Shown one piece after another: positions 1 to 7,499 of a stretch of DNA of 34,525 bases. The DNA is taken from contig NZ_JADGES010000030.1 of the NCBI RefSeq assembly GCF_016744255.1, positions 1 to 34,525 of the forward strand. The letters are read 5' to 3'. This DNA is from Maribacter sp. Its GTDB lineage: Bacteria > Bacteroidota > Bacteroidia > Flavobacteriales > Flavobacteriaceae. The number at the start of each line of letters is the position of its first letter. Position 1 is the stretch's first letter. The position numbers were made by a program, and so were the translations under genes. The notes under the pieces were generated by a model that was given only the letters and a program-made list of their open reading frames with translations, had not been told where the DNA came from and ran no database searches.

Positions 1-645
1 CAAATCATCATCACTTGTCATACGCTCTTCTGCCACACCACAAGAACCAGCTGGAGAGACAATAACATCATCTCCTGGATTCCAATCTGCTGGAGTTGCT
101 ACATTAAATTTGTCTGATGTTTGCATAGCTATTAAAGCTCTATATAACTCATCAAAATTACGTCCTAAACTTAAAGGGTAATAAATAATAGCACGAACAG
201 TTTCTTTTGGATCCACAAAAAAGACAGCTCTAACTGCTTGTGTTTTACTTTCTCTGGGTTGAATCATTCCGTATTTTTTAGCAACATTCATCGAAATATC
301 TTCTATTAATGGAAATTTTACTTCGATATTTTCCATTCCGTTAAATTTAATCTTATCCTTAATTGTTCTTAACCATGCAATGTGGCTATATAAACCATCT
401 ATTGACAACCCTATAAGACTACAATTTGCTTTCTTAAATTTTTCTTCTAAATGAGCAAAAGTCATAAACTCTGATGTACATACAGGAGTAAAATCTGCTG
501 GATGGCTAAATAAAATAGACCATTCTCCTTTATAATCTGAAGGATAATTAATTTCGCCTTGTGTTGTTATTGCAGTAAATTCTGGTGCTTTATCACCAAT
601 TCTTGGCATTGCAAAAACTTCTTGTTCTTTTTGTATTTCTTCCAT
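1..645 (-). CDS. Peroxiredoxin (AhpC/TSA, Prx6-like), 3' end beyond window
   Basis: The frame is open from an ATG at 645 to the left edge, giving 215 codons without the C-terminus. It is a thiol peroxidase that reduces H2O2 and organic peroxides. The peroxidatic cysteine is Cys56 in the motif HPADFTPVCTSE, and a second cysteine, Cys202 in AGSCGVAEERM, could resolve the sulfenic acid. The length already seen and the second cysteine fit the Prx6 branch found in archaea and many bacteria, about 210-220 aa. There is no signal peptide, so it is cytosolic. A Crp/Fnr-type site at 711-726 and a -7-like element at 682-689 lie upstream, placing it in the same regulon as the sulfide genes. The family call is firm; the substrate is not known. 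Confidence 0.93.
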   Translation of the reverse strand, partial: MEEIQKEQEVFAMPRIGDKAPEFTAITTQGEINYPSDYKGEWSILFSHPADFTPVCTSEFMTFAHLEEKFKKANCSLIGLSIDGLYSHIAWLRTIKDKIKFNGMENIEVKFPLIEDISMNVAKKYGMIQPRESKTQAVRAVFFVDPKETVRAIIYYPLSLGRNFDELYRALIAMQTSDKFNVATPADWNPGDDVIVSPAGSCGVAEERMTSDDDL

Positions 646-681
646 AATAAGCGCTTCTAGTTATTGTTTTTTTCTATTTTA

Positions 682-726
682 CTAAATTAATACAATAGAT
701 TAAATCTATTTGAAACTTATGTTACA
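682..726 (-). promoter_or_regulatory. Crp/Fnr-type operator and promoter of the peroxiredoxin gene
   Basis: The near-palindrome TGAAACTTATGTTACA lies at 711-726. A -7-like element TAATTTAG (minus strand, 689 to 682) differs from TAnnTTTG at one base. Centre-to-T spacing is 29.5 bp, the same as in four other promoters of this window. The predicted start of transcription is near 677, about 32 nt before the ATG at 645. Confidence 0.6.
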
Positions 727-823
727 TAAGCTAAAAATTTAAAAAAAAAGTGCTCTTAACGTTTATAGTATTCTATTACTTCTTGGCATAACTTTTCTTT
801 ATCAATCTAAAAAAACAAATAAA

Positions 824-832
824 TTATCCACA
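824..832 (+). other. Isolated DnaA-box-like nonamer in the 646-1011 gap
   Basis: TTATCCACA matches the DnaA box exactly, but it is alone. The remaining gap between the peroxiredoxin and the dihydrouridine synthase is AT-rich and holds only the two promoters listed separately. I see no further gene, repeat or hairpin in it. It is probably a chance match in AT-rich DNA rather than an origin. Confidence 0.15.
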
Positions 833-986
833 AAAAAACTCTGCACTAGACCGTATCCCATTTAAACAACGCAATTAGAGAAACTCTTACTATAAATATA
901 TTTTATACAAAAAATTACATTTTGCTATAATTTTGAATACAAAAACCATATCATAACCCTAAATCAAAACCATCAACCAATTATCC

Positions 987-994
987 TATATTTG
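987..994 (+). promoter_or_regulatory. -7 element of the dihydrouridine synthase gene
   Basis: TATATTTG matches the Bacteroidota -7 consensus TAnnTTTG and lies 17 bp before the ATG at 1012, so the leader would be only about 12 nt. No convincing -33 TTG is visible. A second possible TAnnTTTG lies further upstream near 930-937. Confidence 0.5.
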
Positions 995-1011
995 CCCGAC
1001 TAAACAACAAA

Positions 1012-1977
1012 ATGGCTTCTACTCTACTTTCATCACCTTTACAAGGCTTTACAGATTTCAGATTTCGTAACGCCTTCCATCATTACTTTGGAGGTATCGA
1101 TACATTCTATGCGCCATACATTAGGCTAAATGGAAAGCTAAAAATTAAGCAATCCTATCAAAACGATTTATTGCCAGAAAACAACACTACTTTAGAGGTG
1201 ATTCCGCAAGTAATCACTAACGATCCGGAAGAATTTATATATGTTGCTAAATACGTACAAAGTTTAGGCTATAAAGAATTAAATTGGAATTTAGGCTGCC
1301 CATATCCTATGGTTACTAAATCTGGAATGGGCTCTGGCTTAATTTGCAATCCCAAAAAAATTAATGAGGTCTTACACAAGGCACACAACGAAACAGATAT
1401 TTTGGTTTCTATGAAAATGAGAATGGGGTACGAAAATGCAGAAGAAATTCTAGATGCCTTTCCTATTTTAGATCAATACCCGCTTAAAAACATTGCTATT
1501 CATGCAAGAATAGGAAAGCAACTCTACAAAGGCCCCGTAAATTTAGATGCTTTTGAAAAATGCATTCGTAGCACCAAACACAAGTTGTACTATAACGGAG
1601 ATATTACTAGCGTTTCTGCTTTTAAAGCCATTGAAAAACGTTTTCCAAATATCGATCATTTTATGATTGGCCGTGGTTTAATTGCTGATCCTTTTTTACC
1701 AAGTATGATAAAAAATAACACTACGGAATATCCCAAAAACCGATGGTCTATTTTTTCTGAATTTCATGACACTATTTACCAACAATATGACGAGTACTTG
1801 TCCGGGCCAACACCTATAAAAATGAAAATGTTAGGTTTTTGGGAATTTTTTTCTCAATCTACATCAAACCCACAGAAAACATACAAAGCCATAAAAAAAG
1901 CTACAAATCCTATAAAATATAGACAAGCAGTTGATCATATTTTAAAAACAGAAATGAAAATTAAAAGCACTTTGTAA
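1012..1977 (+). CDS. tRNA-dihydrouridine synthase family protein
   Basis: This 321-residue protein is an FMN-dependent TIM-barrel enzyme of the Dus family, which reduces uridine in the tRNA D-loop with NADPH. It starts with the family's SPLQGFTD segment (residues 8-15). The catalytic cysteine is Cys96 in the motif NLGCPYP. FMN-contacting segments follow: KMRMGY around 134, IHAR around 162, NGDI near 194, and GRGLIADP for the phosphate. Length is normal. Which D-loop uridine it modifies cannot be read from sequence; the short form resembles DusC-like members. It is a single gene with a promoter directly upstream, transcribed away from the peroxiredoxin. The ATG at 1012 is the first in frame and follows the -7 element closely. 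Confidence 0.9.
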   Translation: MASTLLSSPLQGFTDFRFRNAFHHYFGGIDTFYAPYIRLNGKLKIKQSYQNDLLPENNTTLEVIPQVITNDPEEFIYVAKYVQSLGYKELNWNLGCPYPMVTKSGMGSGLICNPKKINEVLHKAHNETDILVSMKMRMGYENAEEILDAFPILDQYPLKNIAIHARIGKQLYKGPVNLDAFEKCIRSTKHKLYYNGDITSVSAFKAIEKRFPNIDHFMIGRGLIADPFLPSMIKNNTTEYPKNRWSIFSEFHDTIYQQYDEYLSGPTPIKMKMLGFWEFFSQSTSNPQKTYKAIKKATNPIKYRQAVDHILKTEMKIKSTL

Positions 1978-2163
1978 GTAGATCTATAATTCGCTTTGTC
2001 AATTCTAGGTGTTTTTTATTACTTCTCTTTATTCCGTTTAAAAGCAAAAGAGCTATACTTTCAACTAAAAAAGAGATGTACAAAGGCTTCTCTTGCTTAT
2101 TATAGAGCATAACATACACCAGCCAACATTAGCAATGTAAAAAACTACATACAATACCATTAT

Positions 2164-2600
2164 ACGTCTTAACCTTGGCCTCTCGACTTAATATGATTGA
2201 CAAAAATGTATTGCAAGGGTTGGGCTGAAAAATCCTCTATTTTCATGGCATACATCCTTTTTACCTTACCGTCTTTGGTTAGCTGAACCGCTGTTACCGC
2301 TTTCTTTTCTTGCCATGGTAACTTCTACACGTTTTACCTTCCTCCCTGCCGCCCAGCACAAACTCGCCGACATGAACATCTCCATCCATGGGATTGTTTT
2401 CACTAGAAGCCTACCTCTCTGACTTTTAATATAAAGAGTCATGCAGTCTTTTCTGTTACCCGATAGCGGATACCCATATAACTCACGGATAGGCTTTTAG
2501 TGAATGTGGCCATTTTAAAACAAATAAAAAATGTGTTGGTGGTAGCAGATTCAATATGTTCGCAGATATTAATAGCATAGCTAGCTCTAAAAAGAAGCTT
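2164..2600 (-). pseudogene. Decayed IS1595-like transposase
   Basis: Reading the minus strand in shifting frames recovers an ordered set of transposase fragments: SATTNTFF, FTKSLSVSYMG and RVTEKTA, then an in-frame TGA at 2439-2441, LFILKVREV, then after a shift near 2400 SSENNPMDGDVHVGEFVLGG, after a shift near 2305 KKAVTAVQLTKDGKVKRMYA, and after a shift near 2185 SREAKVKT. The order and wording match IS1595-family DDE transposases as I know them. The VHVxEF motif, which should carry the first catalytic Asp, has Gly here. At least one stop and three frameshifts make it dead. The C-terminal third is absent and I could not find terminal inverted repeats. The rest of the 1978-2829 gap shows only the terminator at 2786-2822. 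The 75-codon open frame at 2439-2666 is part of this wreck, not a separate gene. Confidence 0.65.
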
Positions 2601-2785
2601 AAAAAGTAGTTCTATACGCACAAAAAAGTAATTAAATAACCCTTGAGACACACAAATGAAAAACATACAAGACTTACTAAGTATAACTTTATTGTTAATA
2701 GCATTTAACCCGCTCTACGATGTTTGTTTTTACTGTGCAATGCCTACCTCTTATTTTTATAAATAATAGAACAACAAGAATAGAA

Positions 2786-2822
2786 ATTAAAAAGAGGAAA
2801 CAAAATGTTTCCTCTTTTTAAT
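2786..2822 (-). terminator. Rho-independent terminator after the sulfide:quinone oxidoreductase gene
   Basis: A perfect 16-bp inverted repeat (2786-2801 and 2807-2822) encloses a 5-nt loop. The stem carries GAGGAAAC/GTTTCCTC with A and T runs on either side, so it can stop transcription in both directions. It lies 8 nt past the stop codon of the minus-strand gene ending at 2830. Confidence 0.85.
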
Positions 2823-2829
2823 TCTAATT

Positions 2830-4140
2830 TTATACGTTTTTTCCTTTCATCATCTTATTCCAATATAGATAAGGAAGGCCATACTTTTTAAGCATCCATA
2901 ATCTCCAATGTTCTTTATTGCTATTAAAAACTAACATGCGTTTTAATTTAGGATCTGGGATAAAATTATTCTTATAATCGAACTCTGCGAGTACCATTTT
3001 ACCATAGTCCGTAACTAATGGACAAGAAGAATAACCATTATAAGATTTATTATTGGCTTCTTTATTATTTATAAGTTTAAACAAATTATCTACAACAATA
3101 GGCACTTGTTTACGTATTGCTGCTCCTGTTTTTGCCGTTGGTAAAGCTGCAACATCTCCTAAACCAAAAATATTCGGATATAAATTATGTTGCATGGTCT
3201 GATGATCAACATTTAACCAACCTGCATCATTTACTAAAGAAGATTCTCTAACAAACTTAGGAGCCACAGATGGGGGAGCTGTATGCAACATATCATAATG
3301 TATGCCGTAGCGATTGCCATCCCTTGTAATCTCTACATCTTTATAATTATATTGAAATGATTCATCTAGTTCTAGCTCGTCTGCTTGACCACTTGAAATG
3401 ACTACACAACCACCTGCAGTAATATCCTTACCCATTTCATACCAAGCAATTTGCTTTTCGGCATCTACAGCTACCAATTTATGATGAAATCTTAGATTAA
3501 TGTCTTTTCTATCTACTACCTCCATCAAGGTCTTAGCAATTTCCTTTACACCAAAAATAACGGTACCTCCAGTAGCAAAAATAATGTCAGTTTTTTTGTC
3601 CACCTCTGTTTTTCTGAAATGATTTTCCGCTAAGTACATAATTTTTTGTGGAGCGCCACCGCATTTAATAGGTGTTGTGGGTTGCGTAAAAAGAGCTGTT
3701 CCTCCTTTGAAGTTTTTAATAACATTCCAAGTATGTTTGGGATTTGTATAGTTACTACAAACTACACCTTTATCCATTGCCTCTCCCAAACCAGGAACCA
3801 AACTAAAATCATAAGCCAAGCCAGGAGCTACAACTAAATAATCATAAGCAATGTCTCCTTTTGTAGCCGTACTCACCTTATTATTTACCGTATCGAAACC
3901 AGTTGCTTTATCCTTTATCCAAGTGACTCCTTTTGGCATTATGTCGGCCATTGGCCTTGCCGTCTTTTCAAAGTCATACGCACCCGCACCAACAAGCGTC
4001 CAAGCAGGTTGGTAATAATGCGTATCACCAGGCTCTATAATACCAATATTTAATGTCCTATCTTTTTTTAATAATTGCCCTGCAGTCATTATTCCTGCAG
4101 TTCCTCCTCCTATAATAAGAACTTTATAATGTTTACCCAT
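2830..4140 (-). CDS. sqr: Sulfide:quinone oxidoreductase, type II (SQRDL-like)
   Basis: This 436-residue flavoprotein oxidises sulfide to a persulfide or sulfane sulfur and passes electrons to the membrane quinone pool. A Rossmann FAD-binding loop IGGGTAGI lies at residues 10-17 and a second FAD contact GLGD at 326-329. Two cysteines sit where the human SQRDL redox pair lies: Cys160 in PIKCGGAPQKIMYL and Cys373 in YSSCPLVTDY. A further Cys128 lies in VVCSNYT. Similarity to mitochondrial SQRDL runs to the C-terminus (LAEFDYK, PYLYWNKMM). No signal peptide is seen; the family is a monotopic membrane protein. Its own Crp/Fnr site (4194-4209) and promoter lie just upstream, a terminator follows, and it sits near a rhodanese, a natural acceptor for sulfane sulfur. 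Confidence 0.92.
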   Translation of the reverse strand: MGKHYKVLIIGGGTAGIMTAGQLLKKDRTLNIGIIEPGDTHYYQPAWTLVGAGAYDFEKTARPMADIMPKGVTWIKDKATGFDTVNNKVSTATKGDIAYDYLVVAPGLAYDFSLVPGLGEAMDKGVVCSNYTNPKHTWNVIKNFKGGTALFTQPTTPIKCGGAPQKIMYLAENHFRKTEVDKKTDIIFATGGTVIFGVKEIAKTLMEVVDRKDINLRFHHKLVAVDAEKQIAWYEMGKDITAGGCVVISSGQADELELDESFQYNYKDVEITRDGNRYGIHYDMLHTAPPSVAPKFVRESSLVNDAGWLNVDHQTMQHNLYPNIFGLGDVAALPTAKTGAAIRKQVPIVVDNLFKLINNKEANNKSYNGYSSCPLVTDYGKMVLAEFDYKNNFIPDPKLKRMLVFNSNKEHWRLWMLKKYGLPYLYWNKMMKGKNV

Positions 4141-4164
4141 ACCTTGTTTTTAAATGTAACCTGT

Positions 4165-4209
4165 TAAATATACACTAAGATATATTTTAACAATGTAACA
4201 ATTGTTACA
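4165..4209 (-). promoter_or_regulatory. Crp/Fnr-type operator and promoter of sqr
   Basis: TGTAACAATTGTTACA at 4194-4209 is a perfect 16-bp palindrome and the best operator of the set. TATATTTA (minus strand, 4172 to 4165) is one base from TAnnTTTG. Centre-to-T spacing is 29.5 bp. The predicted start near 4160 gives a leader of about 20 nt. Confidence 0.75.
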
Positions 4210-4290
4210 AAAGATATTCAAGGCACGAGATGTATTCAATATTCTAATTGGTTTTTAATGAATTTACTAAAAAATAACTGCAAATAATCA

Positions 4291-4503
4291 CTATTTATTA
4301 TCCTTTATTTTACAGCTGTTTATCCCGAACAAAGTGTATAATGGACAAAAACTAATAAAACTTGTAAAAACAAAAATTACTGCCAATCCTATAAGAACAT
4401 ATGCGAACATACCATGTAACACATTAGTTAAGTATAATGCTAAGACTATTCCTGCAATAATAAAACGAATTATACGATCTGCACCGCCCATATTTTTTGT
4501 CAT
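4291..4503 (-). CDS. DUF2892 small membrane protein
   Basis: This 70-residue protein opens with the family hallmark NMGGADRIIRF, followed by two hydrophobic helices (about 12-28 and 31-50). It ends in a short tail with two cysteines, Cys53 in SFCPLYTLFG and Cys64 in NSCK. DUF2892 matches the membrane part of E. coli YgaP, where the same domain is fused to a rhodanese. Here a separate single-domain rhodanese lies 1.4 kb away and shares the regulator site. A role in inner-membrane handling of sulfane sulfur is therefore plausible but is inference. The gene has its own Crp/Fnr promoter (4561-4605) and is followed after about 150 nt by sqr, which has a separate promoter. Confidence 0.85.
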   Translation of the reverse strand: MTKNMGGADRIIRFIIAGIVLALYLTNVLHGMFAYVLIGLAVIFVFTSFISFCPLYTLFGINSCKIKDNK

Positions 4504-4560
4504 ACCATAAAATTTTAAATTATTAACTTTTTGAAGGATTACTAATGCCTTTTGATACTA

Positions 4561-4605
4561 CAAAAGTAATTATCGTATTTTGCTAAAGCTGTGACATATG
4601 TTACA
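4561..4605 (-). promoter_or_regulatory. Crp/Fnr-type operator and promoter of the DUF2892 gene
   Basis: TGTGACATATGTTACA at 4590-4605 is a near-perfect palindrome. TACTTTTG (minus strand, 4568 to 4561) is a perfect TAnnTTTG. Spacing is 29.5 bp, so the site is centred near -41.5 from a start at about 4556. The plus-strand methyltransferase begins only 25 bp on the other side, with no -7 element at the matching distance, so the site probably serves the DUF2892 gene. Confidence 0.75.
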
Positions 4606-4629
4606 ACTCCGAATATTTAATCCTAAGTA

Positions 4630-5223
4630 ATGCAATTACAAAGAGTACTTGGTAAAATTGATATATATCTGTTAGACCAAATCTTAAAAAATAGATACCT
4701 TCTCTCCCAAAATATTTTAGATGCTGGTTGCGGTTCGGGGAGAAATTTACATTGGTTTATAGCCAATGGCTATGCCATTGAGGCAATAGACATAAATAAT
4801 TCCGAAATTGCCCTTTTAAAAGAGCTGTACCCTAGTTTAGAAAATAAATTTAATGTTGCAGAATTAGATAACTTACCTTTTACTAATACCTCTTTTGATC
4901 ATATTATTTGTAGTGCTGTATTACATTTTGCAAAAAATGAAACCCATTTTAAAAATATGCTTGGGGAGTTAGTGCGCGTTTTAAAAATAGGTGGCACCAT
5001 TTTTATAAGAATGGCCACAGATATTGGAGTAGAAAACAAAATTAAGCCTCTAGGGAAAGGGCTATTTTATTTACCCGATAATTCTGTTCGGTTCTTATTA
5101 ACCGTTCCATTGTTAGAAGAACTTATGCTAACACATAACCTTAGTTTCATAGACCCTTTTAAGAGTGTTTATGTGCATAACCAAAGAAGCATGTCTACTT
5201 TAATACTACGTAAAGAAGCTTAG
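4630..5223 (+). CDS. Class I SAM-dependent methyltransferase
   Basis: This 197-residue Rossmann methyltransferase has motif I LDAGCGSGRNL (about residues 31-41), an acidic residue after strand 2 in EAIDINN, the post-strand-4 stretch DHIICSAVLHF, and LKIGGTIFIRM as motif III. This is the Methyltransf_11/TehB-like type. The substrate is unknown; small thiol, chalcogen and lipid substrates are all possible, and its place among sulfide genes hints at a sulfur or selenium compound. It is divergent from the DUF2892 gene and shares a 126-bp upstream region containing the Crp/Fnr site at 4590-4605. It ends in a 4-bp convergent overlap with the first regulator gene. No strong promoter of its own is visible. 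Confidence 0.85.
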   Translation: MQLQRVLGKIDIYLLDQILKNRYLLSQNILDAGCGSGRNLHWFIANGYAIEAIDINNSEIALLKELYPSLENKFNVAELDNLPFTNTSFDHIICSAVLHFAKNETHFKNMLGELVRVLKIGGTIFIRMATDIGVENKIKPLGKGLFYLPDNSVRFLLTVPLLEELMLTHNLSFIDPFKSVYVHNQRSMSTLILRKEA

Positions 5224-5855
5224 TCTCTTAATTGAATTGTTCCATGCTTTAAAAACAAATGACCTTCTAGTTCTAATTTTTTTAATAATCTTGAAATTAC
5301 TTCGCGAGAAGAACCTAATTCTTTTGCTATTTGCTGATGGGTATTCTTTATTTCTTTGGAATTATGAAGAGAAGATTCTTTTTGTAAGTATTCTAGCAAA
5401 AGCCGGTCTTTATTAGAAAAAGTGAGTACCTCAACCATATGCAGTAACTCATCAAACTTTAGATTAAATAGATCATAAAAAAACTCGTTCCATTTGGGGT
5501 AATTCCGTGCAATATCAAGAGCTTTGCCAGCGGGTATTAATACCATTTCGGCATCTTTCTCTACAACCGCTTTTACTTTGCTAATTTCATCCTTTACCAA
5601 AGTTGTCATAGACATAACACAACTTTCTCCTGGTTCTATATAGTATAGAAGTACTTCTGCTCCGGTTTCATCTTCCTTAAAGACTTTTACTAAACCAGAA
5701 ACTAAAAAAGGAATTACCTTAATATACGTACCAGACTTAAGAATTACATTCCCTTTTTCTATTTGCACTAAGCTACTAACTTGTACTATTTCTTCTTTAA
5801 GCTCTATATTTTCTGCCAGATAAGGAAAATGCTGTTCTACTATAGTGTTAATCAC
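5220..5855 (-). CDS. Crp/Fnr family regulator (first of two)
   Basis: This 211-residue protein has an N-terminal cyclic-nucleotide-binding-like beta-barrel (about 20-120), a dimerisation helix (about 120-150) and a C-terminal winged helix with NTHQQIAKELGSSREVISRL. The recognition helix REVISRLLKKLE resembles that of the second regulator at 6453, so both may read similar DNA. There is no N-terminal cysteine cluster as in E. coli FNR, hence no iron-sulfur cluster of that type. The only cysteine is Cys79 in GESCVMSM. It lies 65 nt downstream of the rhodanese and has no recognisable operator of its own, so it is probably co-transcribed with it. A small TGATTT/AAATCA hairpin sits in the gap. The effector is unknown. 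Confidence 0.88.
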   Translation of the reverse strand: MINTIVEQHFPYLAENIELKEEIVQVSSLVQIEKGNVILKSGTYIKVIPFLVSGLVKVFKEDETGAEVLLYYIEPGESCVMSMTTLVKDEISKVKAVVEKDAEMVLIPAGKALDIARNYPKWNEFFYDLFNLKFDELLHMVEVLTFSNKDRLLLEYLQKESSLHNSKEIKNTHQQIAKELGSSREVISRLLKKLELEGHLFLKHGTIQLRD

Positions 5856-5920
5856 AAGTCTTTTTTTGTAAAAATAAAGAAATGATTTACAGAGAAATCA
5901 CTTTTAATCTAGGTTTTATG

Positions 5921-6262
5921 CTACCATCTGGAGTATCCTCCTTGTAAATCATAGATTTTTTCAAAACCCATATCTGCTAACTTATGTGCCGCTTTTTGAC
6001 TACGAGCACCAGAACGGCAATAAATATATAATGGTTTAGATTTGTCTAATTTTTCAAAATATGCTTTGAAATTACCTGGTCTAAAAAAATCTACATTTAC
6101 TGCTTTTTTTATATGACCGCCACCAAATTCATTTGGTGTACGCACATCTATTAACTGTACTTTTTTTCCAGAAATAGCAGATGAAAAAGAATTCTTATTT
6201 AAAACTTCAATAATCCCTGAGTAATCTTTCTTTGGCCCAAATAAGCTACTTAAAAATGACAT
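5921..6262 (-). CDS. Single-domain rhodanese sulfurtransferase
   Basis: This 113-residue rhodanese has the catalytic cysteine Cys82 in the six-residue loop CRSGAR, which carries the persulfide. The upstream CDC25-like DVRTPNEF (39-46) and the terminal GGYSRW complete the fold. A short hydrophobic N-terminus (MSFLSSLFG) is too short for a clear signal peptide. It probably moves sulfane sulfur, for example persulfide made by the nearby sulfide:quinone oxidoreductase, to a cytosolic acceptor. Upstream are the Crp/Fnr promoter at 6396-6440 and, between promoter and gene, a strong terminator hairpin (6305-6340). Expression may therefore need read-through. The first regulator follows after 65 nt. 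Confidence 0.92.
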   Translation of the reverse strand: MSFLSSLFGPKKDYSGIIEVLNKNSFSSAISGKKVQLIDVRTPNEFGGGHIKKAVNVDFFRPGNFKAYFEKLDKSKPLYIYCRSGARSQKAAHKLADMGFEKIYDLQGGYSRW

Positions 6263-6297
6263 ATTCTATATTTTTAGTGATGTAAAATAAAGGCAAG

Positions 6298-6391
6298 TAA
6301 AATAAAAGAAACGACCACAAGGTCTCATGATCGTTTCCTTAAATAACCAACCAATAAAAATTTGTATTCAAAAAATTCATAGTTTAAATAC
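6298..6391 (-). ncRNA. Candidate Crp/Fnr-activated small RNA or attenuated leader
   Basis: Transcription from the promoter at 6396-6440 should start near 6391 and meet a strong hairpin with a U-rich tail about 50 nt later. The product would be an RNA of roughly 90 nt with no sizeable reading frame. The rhodanese ATG lies a further 36 nt on. Two readings fit: a separate regulatory RNA, like FNR-activated FnrS of enterobacteria in logic only, or a leader whose terminator limits rhodanese expression. This is inference from promoter and terminator positions; ends are approximate. Confidence 0.35.
6305..6340 (-). terminator. Rho-independent terminator between the second regulator and the rhodanese
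   Basis: On the minus strand GAAACGATCAT pairs with GTGGTCGTTTC (11 pairs including two G-U), followed by TTTTATTTTA. It lies about 110 nt past the stop codon of the second Crp/Fnr gene and downstream of the promoter at 6396-6440, so it would stop transcripts from both. Confidence 0.75.
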
Positions 6392-6395
6392 AGGA

Positions 6396-6440
6396 TAAAA
6401 GTAGTCTAGGTAATTCTAAGAGACAGTAACTAATGTTACA
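6396..6440 (-). promoter_or_regulatory. Crp/Fnr-type operator and promoter upstream of the rhodanese
   Basis: The operator AGTAACTAATGTTACA lies at 6425-6440 and TACTTTTA (minus strand, 6403 to 6396) is one base from TAnnTTTG. Spacing is again 29.5 bp. The first element downstream is the hairpin at 6305-6340 and the first gene is the rhodanese at 6262. Confidence 0.7.
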
Positions 6441-6452
6441 TTTAAAAAATTA

Positions 6453-7085
6453 TTATAAATCTACTAAACGAATATGGTTTCTGTTTAGTTCTATTTTACC
6501 CATGTTTTCTAGCTTTTTAAGAAGTCTAGAAACTACTACTCTAGAAGTATGTAGTTCATGTGCTATTTCTTGATGGGTATTGTTAATCGTATTATTATGG
6601 GTTACTCTAGCTTTATCTTTAAGGTACTTAAGTAAACGTTCATCCATTTTAAGAAAAGCAATACTGTCTACTGTTTCCATAACCTCATTTAAACGATTAT
6701 GGTAACTATCCAAGACAAAACCTCGCCAACTTGCGTATTTAGACATCCATTCTTCCATTTTCTGAATAGGTATCATAATTAACTTGGCATTGGTTTCTGC
6801 GACTGCGCGTATTTCACTTTTAGATTGCCCTACGCAACAACTTAAGGTCATAGCGCAAGTATCTCCATTTTCTAAAAAATAGAGTAGTAACTCATCGCCA
6901 TCCTTATCTTCTCTTAATATTTTAATGGCTCCAGATATTAATAAGGGCATAGATTTAATATAATCCCCTATCTCCATTATTTTAAAACCTTCCGGAATTT
7001 CTTTAAAGGTAGCTACTTGATTTATTTCGTTGATTAAATCCTCTTCAAATATATGTCCGTAGTTATCCTTTAATTCTTGAATCAT
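6453..7085 (-). CDS. Crp/Fnr family regulator (second of two), cysteine-rich sensor loop
   Basis: This 210-residue protein has the same layout as the regulator at 5220: beta-barrel sensor domain, dimer helix, and winged helix with NTHQEIAHELHTSRVVVSRL. Its barrel carries three clustered cysteines, Cys77, Cys83 and Cys84 in GDTCAMTLSCCVG, where the first regulator has one. The N-terminal FNR cluster is absent. A cysteine switch that senses persulfide, oxidant or NO is possible but is inference. The ATG at 7085 directly abuts the stop of the DUF983 gene, so the two form an operon driven by the Crp/Fnr site at 7529-7544, which implies autoregulation or cross-regulation. The terminator at 6305-6340 closes the unit. 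Confidence 0.88.
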   Translation of the reverse strand: MIQELKDNYGHIFEEDLINEINQVATFKEIPEGFKIMEIGDYIKSMPLLISGAIKILREDKDGDELLLYFLENGDTCAMTLSCCVGQSKSEIRAVAETNAKLIMIPIQKMEEWMSKYASWRGFVLDSYHNRLNEVMETVDSIAFLKMDERLLKYLKDKARVTHNNTINNTHQEIAHELHTSRVVVSRLLKKLENMGKIELNRNHIRLVDL

Positions 7086-7484
7086 TTAGGGTTTTGTTTT
7101 TGCTTTAGCTGCAATACTCTTATCAAATTTAAAAAAAATATTGGCCCAAATAGATTTAGAAATAGCGCCAATATATGGCATGGTTAAAACCAGCCCAACA
7201 ATTATGCTAATAAAGGTATAAAAAAGACTAAAGTCTAGCCCTAAAATTTGAATTAAAACGTAAACAGCTACGGCTACTGCAATACCAACACCATAAGATA
7301 CATACATAGAACCGTAATAAAAACTAGGTTCTATACTATACTTTAAGTTACAACTGGGGCAATTCTTTTTTACTTTATTGAATTTACTAAGTTTATATGG
7401 GCTAGCTTCTAAAAAATTCCCTTCATGACACCTAGGGCATTTTAAAAATAAAATACTATATAGTTTTGATTCCTTAAAAGACAT
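7086..7484 (-). CDS. DUF983 membrane protein
   Basis: This protein has an N-terminal zinc-ribbon-like pair CPRCH and CPSC, then two hydrophobic helices (roughly the last 75 residues), as in DUF983. I place the start at the ATG at 7484 (132 aa). The longer frame from 7511 would begin upstream of the predicted transcription start near 7495, and its extra residues are not family-like. No enzymatic function is known for the family. It is the first gene of an operon with the second Crp/Fnr regulator, which abuts it with no spacer, and it belongs to the 29.5-bp promoter set. Membrane location and metal binding are predicted from the sequence only. Confidence 0.8.
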   Translation of the reverse strand: MSFKESKLYSILFLKCPRCHEGNFLEASPYKLSKFNKVKKNCPSCNLKYSIEPSFYYGSMYVSYGVGIAVAVAVYVLIQILGLDFSLFYTFISIIVGLVLTMPYIGAISKSIWANIFFKFDKSIAAKAKTKP

Positions 7485-7499
7485 ACTACTTTTTGCGTA

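Noticed and set aside
824-832. Perfect DnaA box as a sign of a replication origin
   Set aside because: It is single, without a cluster, AT-rich unwinding repeats or dnaA/dnaN neighbours.
2439-2666. A 75-codon open frame on the minus strand
   Set aside because: It is the N-terminal part of the decayed transposase; recognisable transposase sequence continues past its stop in the same and other frames.
4155-4168. TGTAACCTGTTAAA as a second operator before sqr
   Set aside because: The half-sites are spaced by 2 rather than 4 bases and the second half is incomplete.
4590-4639. Crp/Fnr site at 4590-4605 as activator of the plus-strand methyltransferase
   Set aside because: No -7 element lies at the shared distance on that side, and a start at +41.5 from the centre would fall inside the gene.
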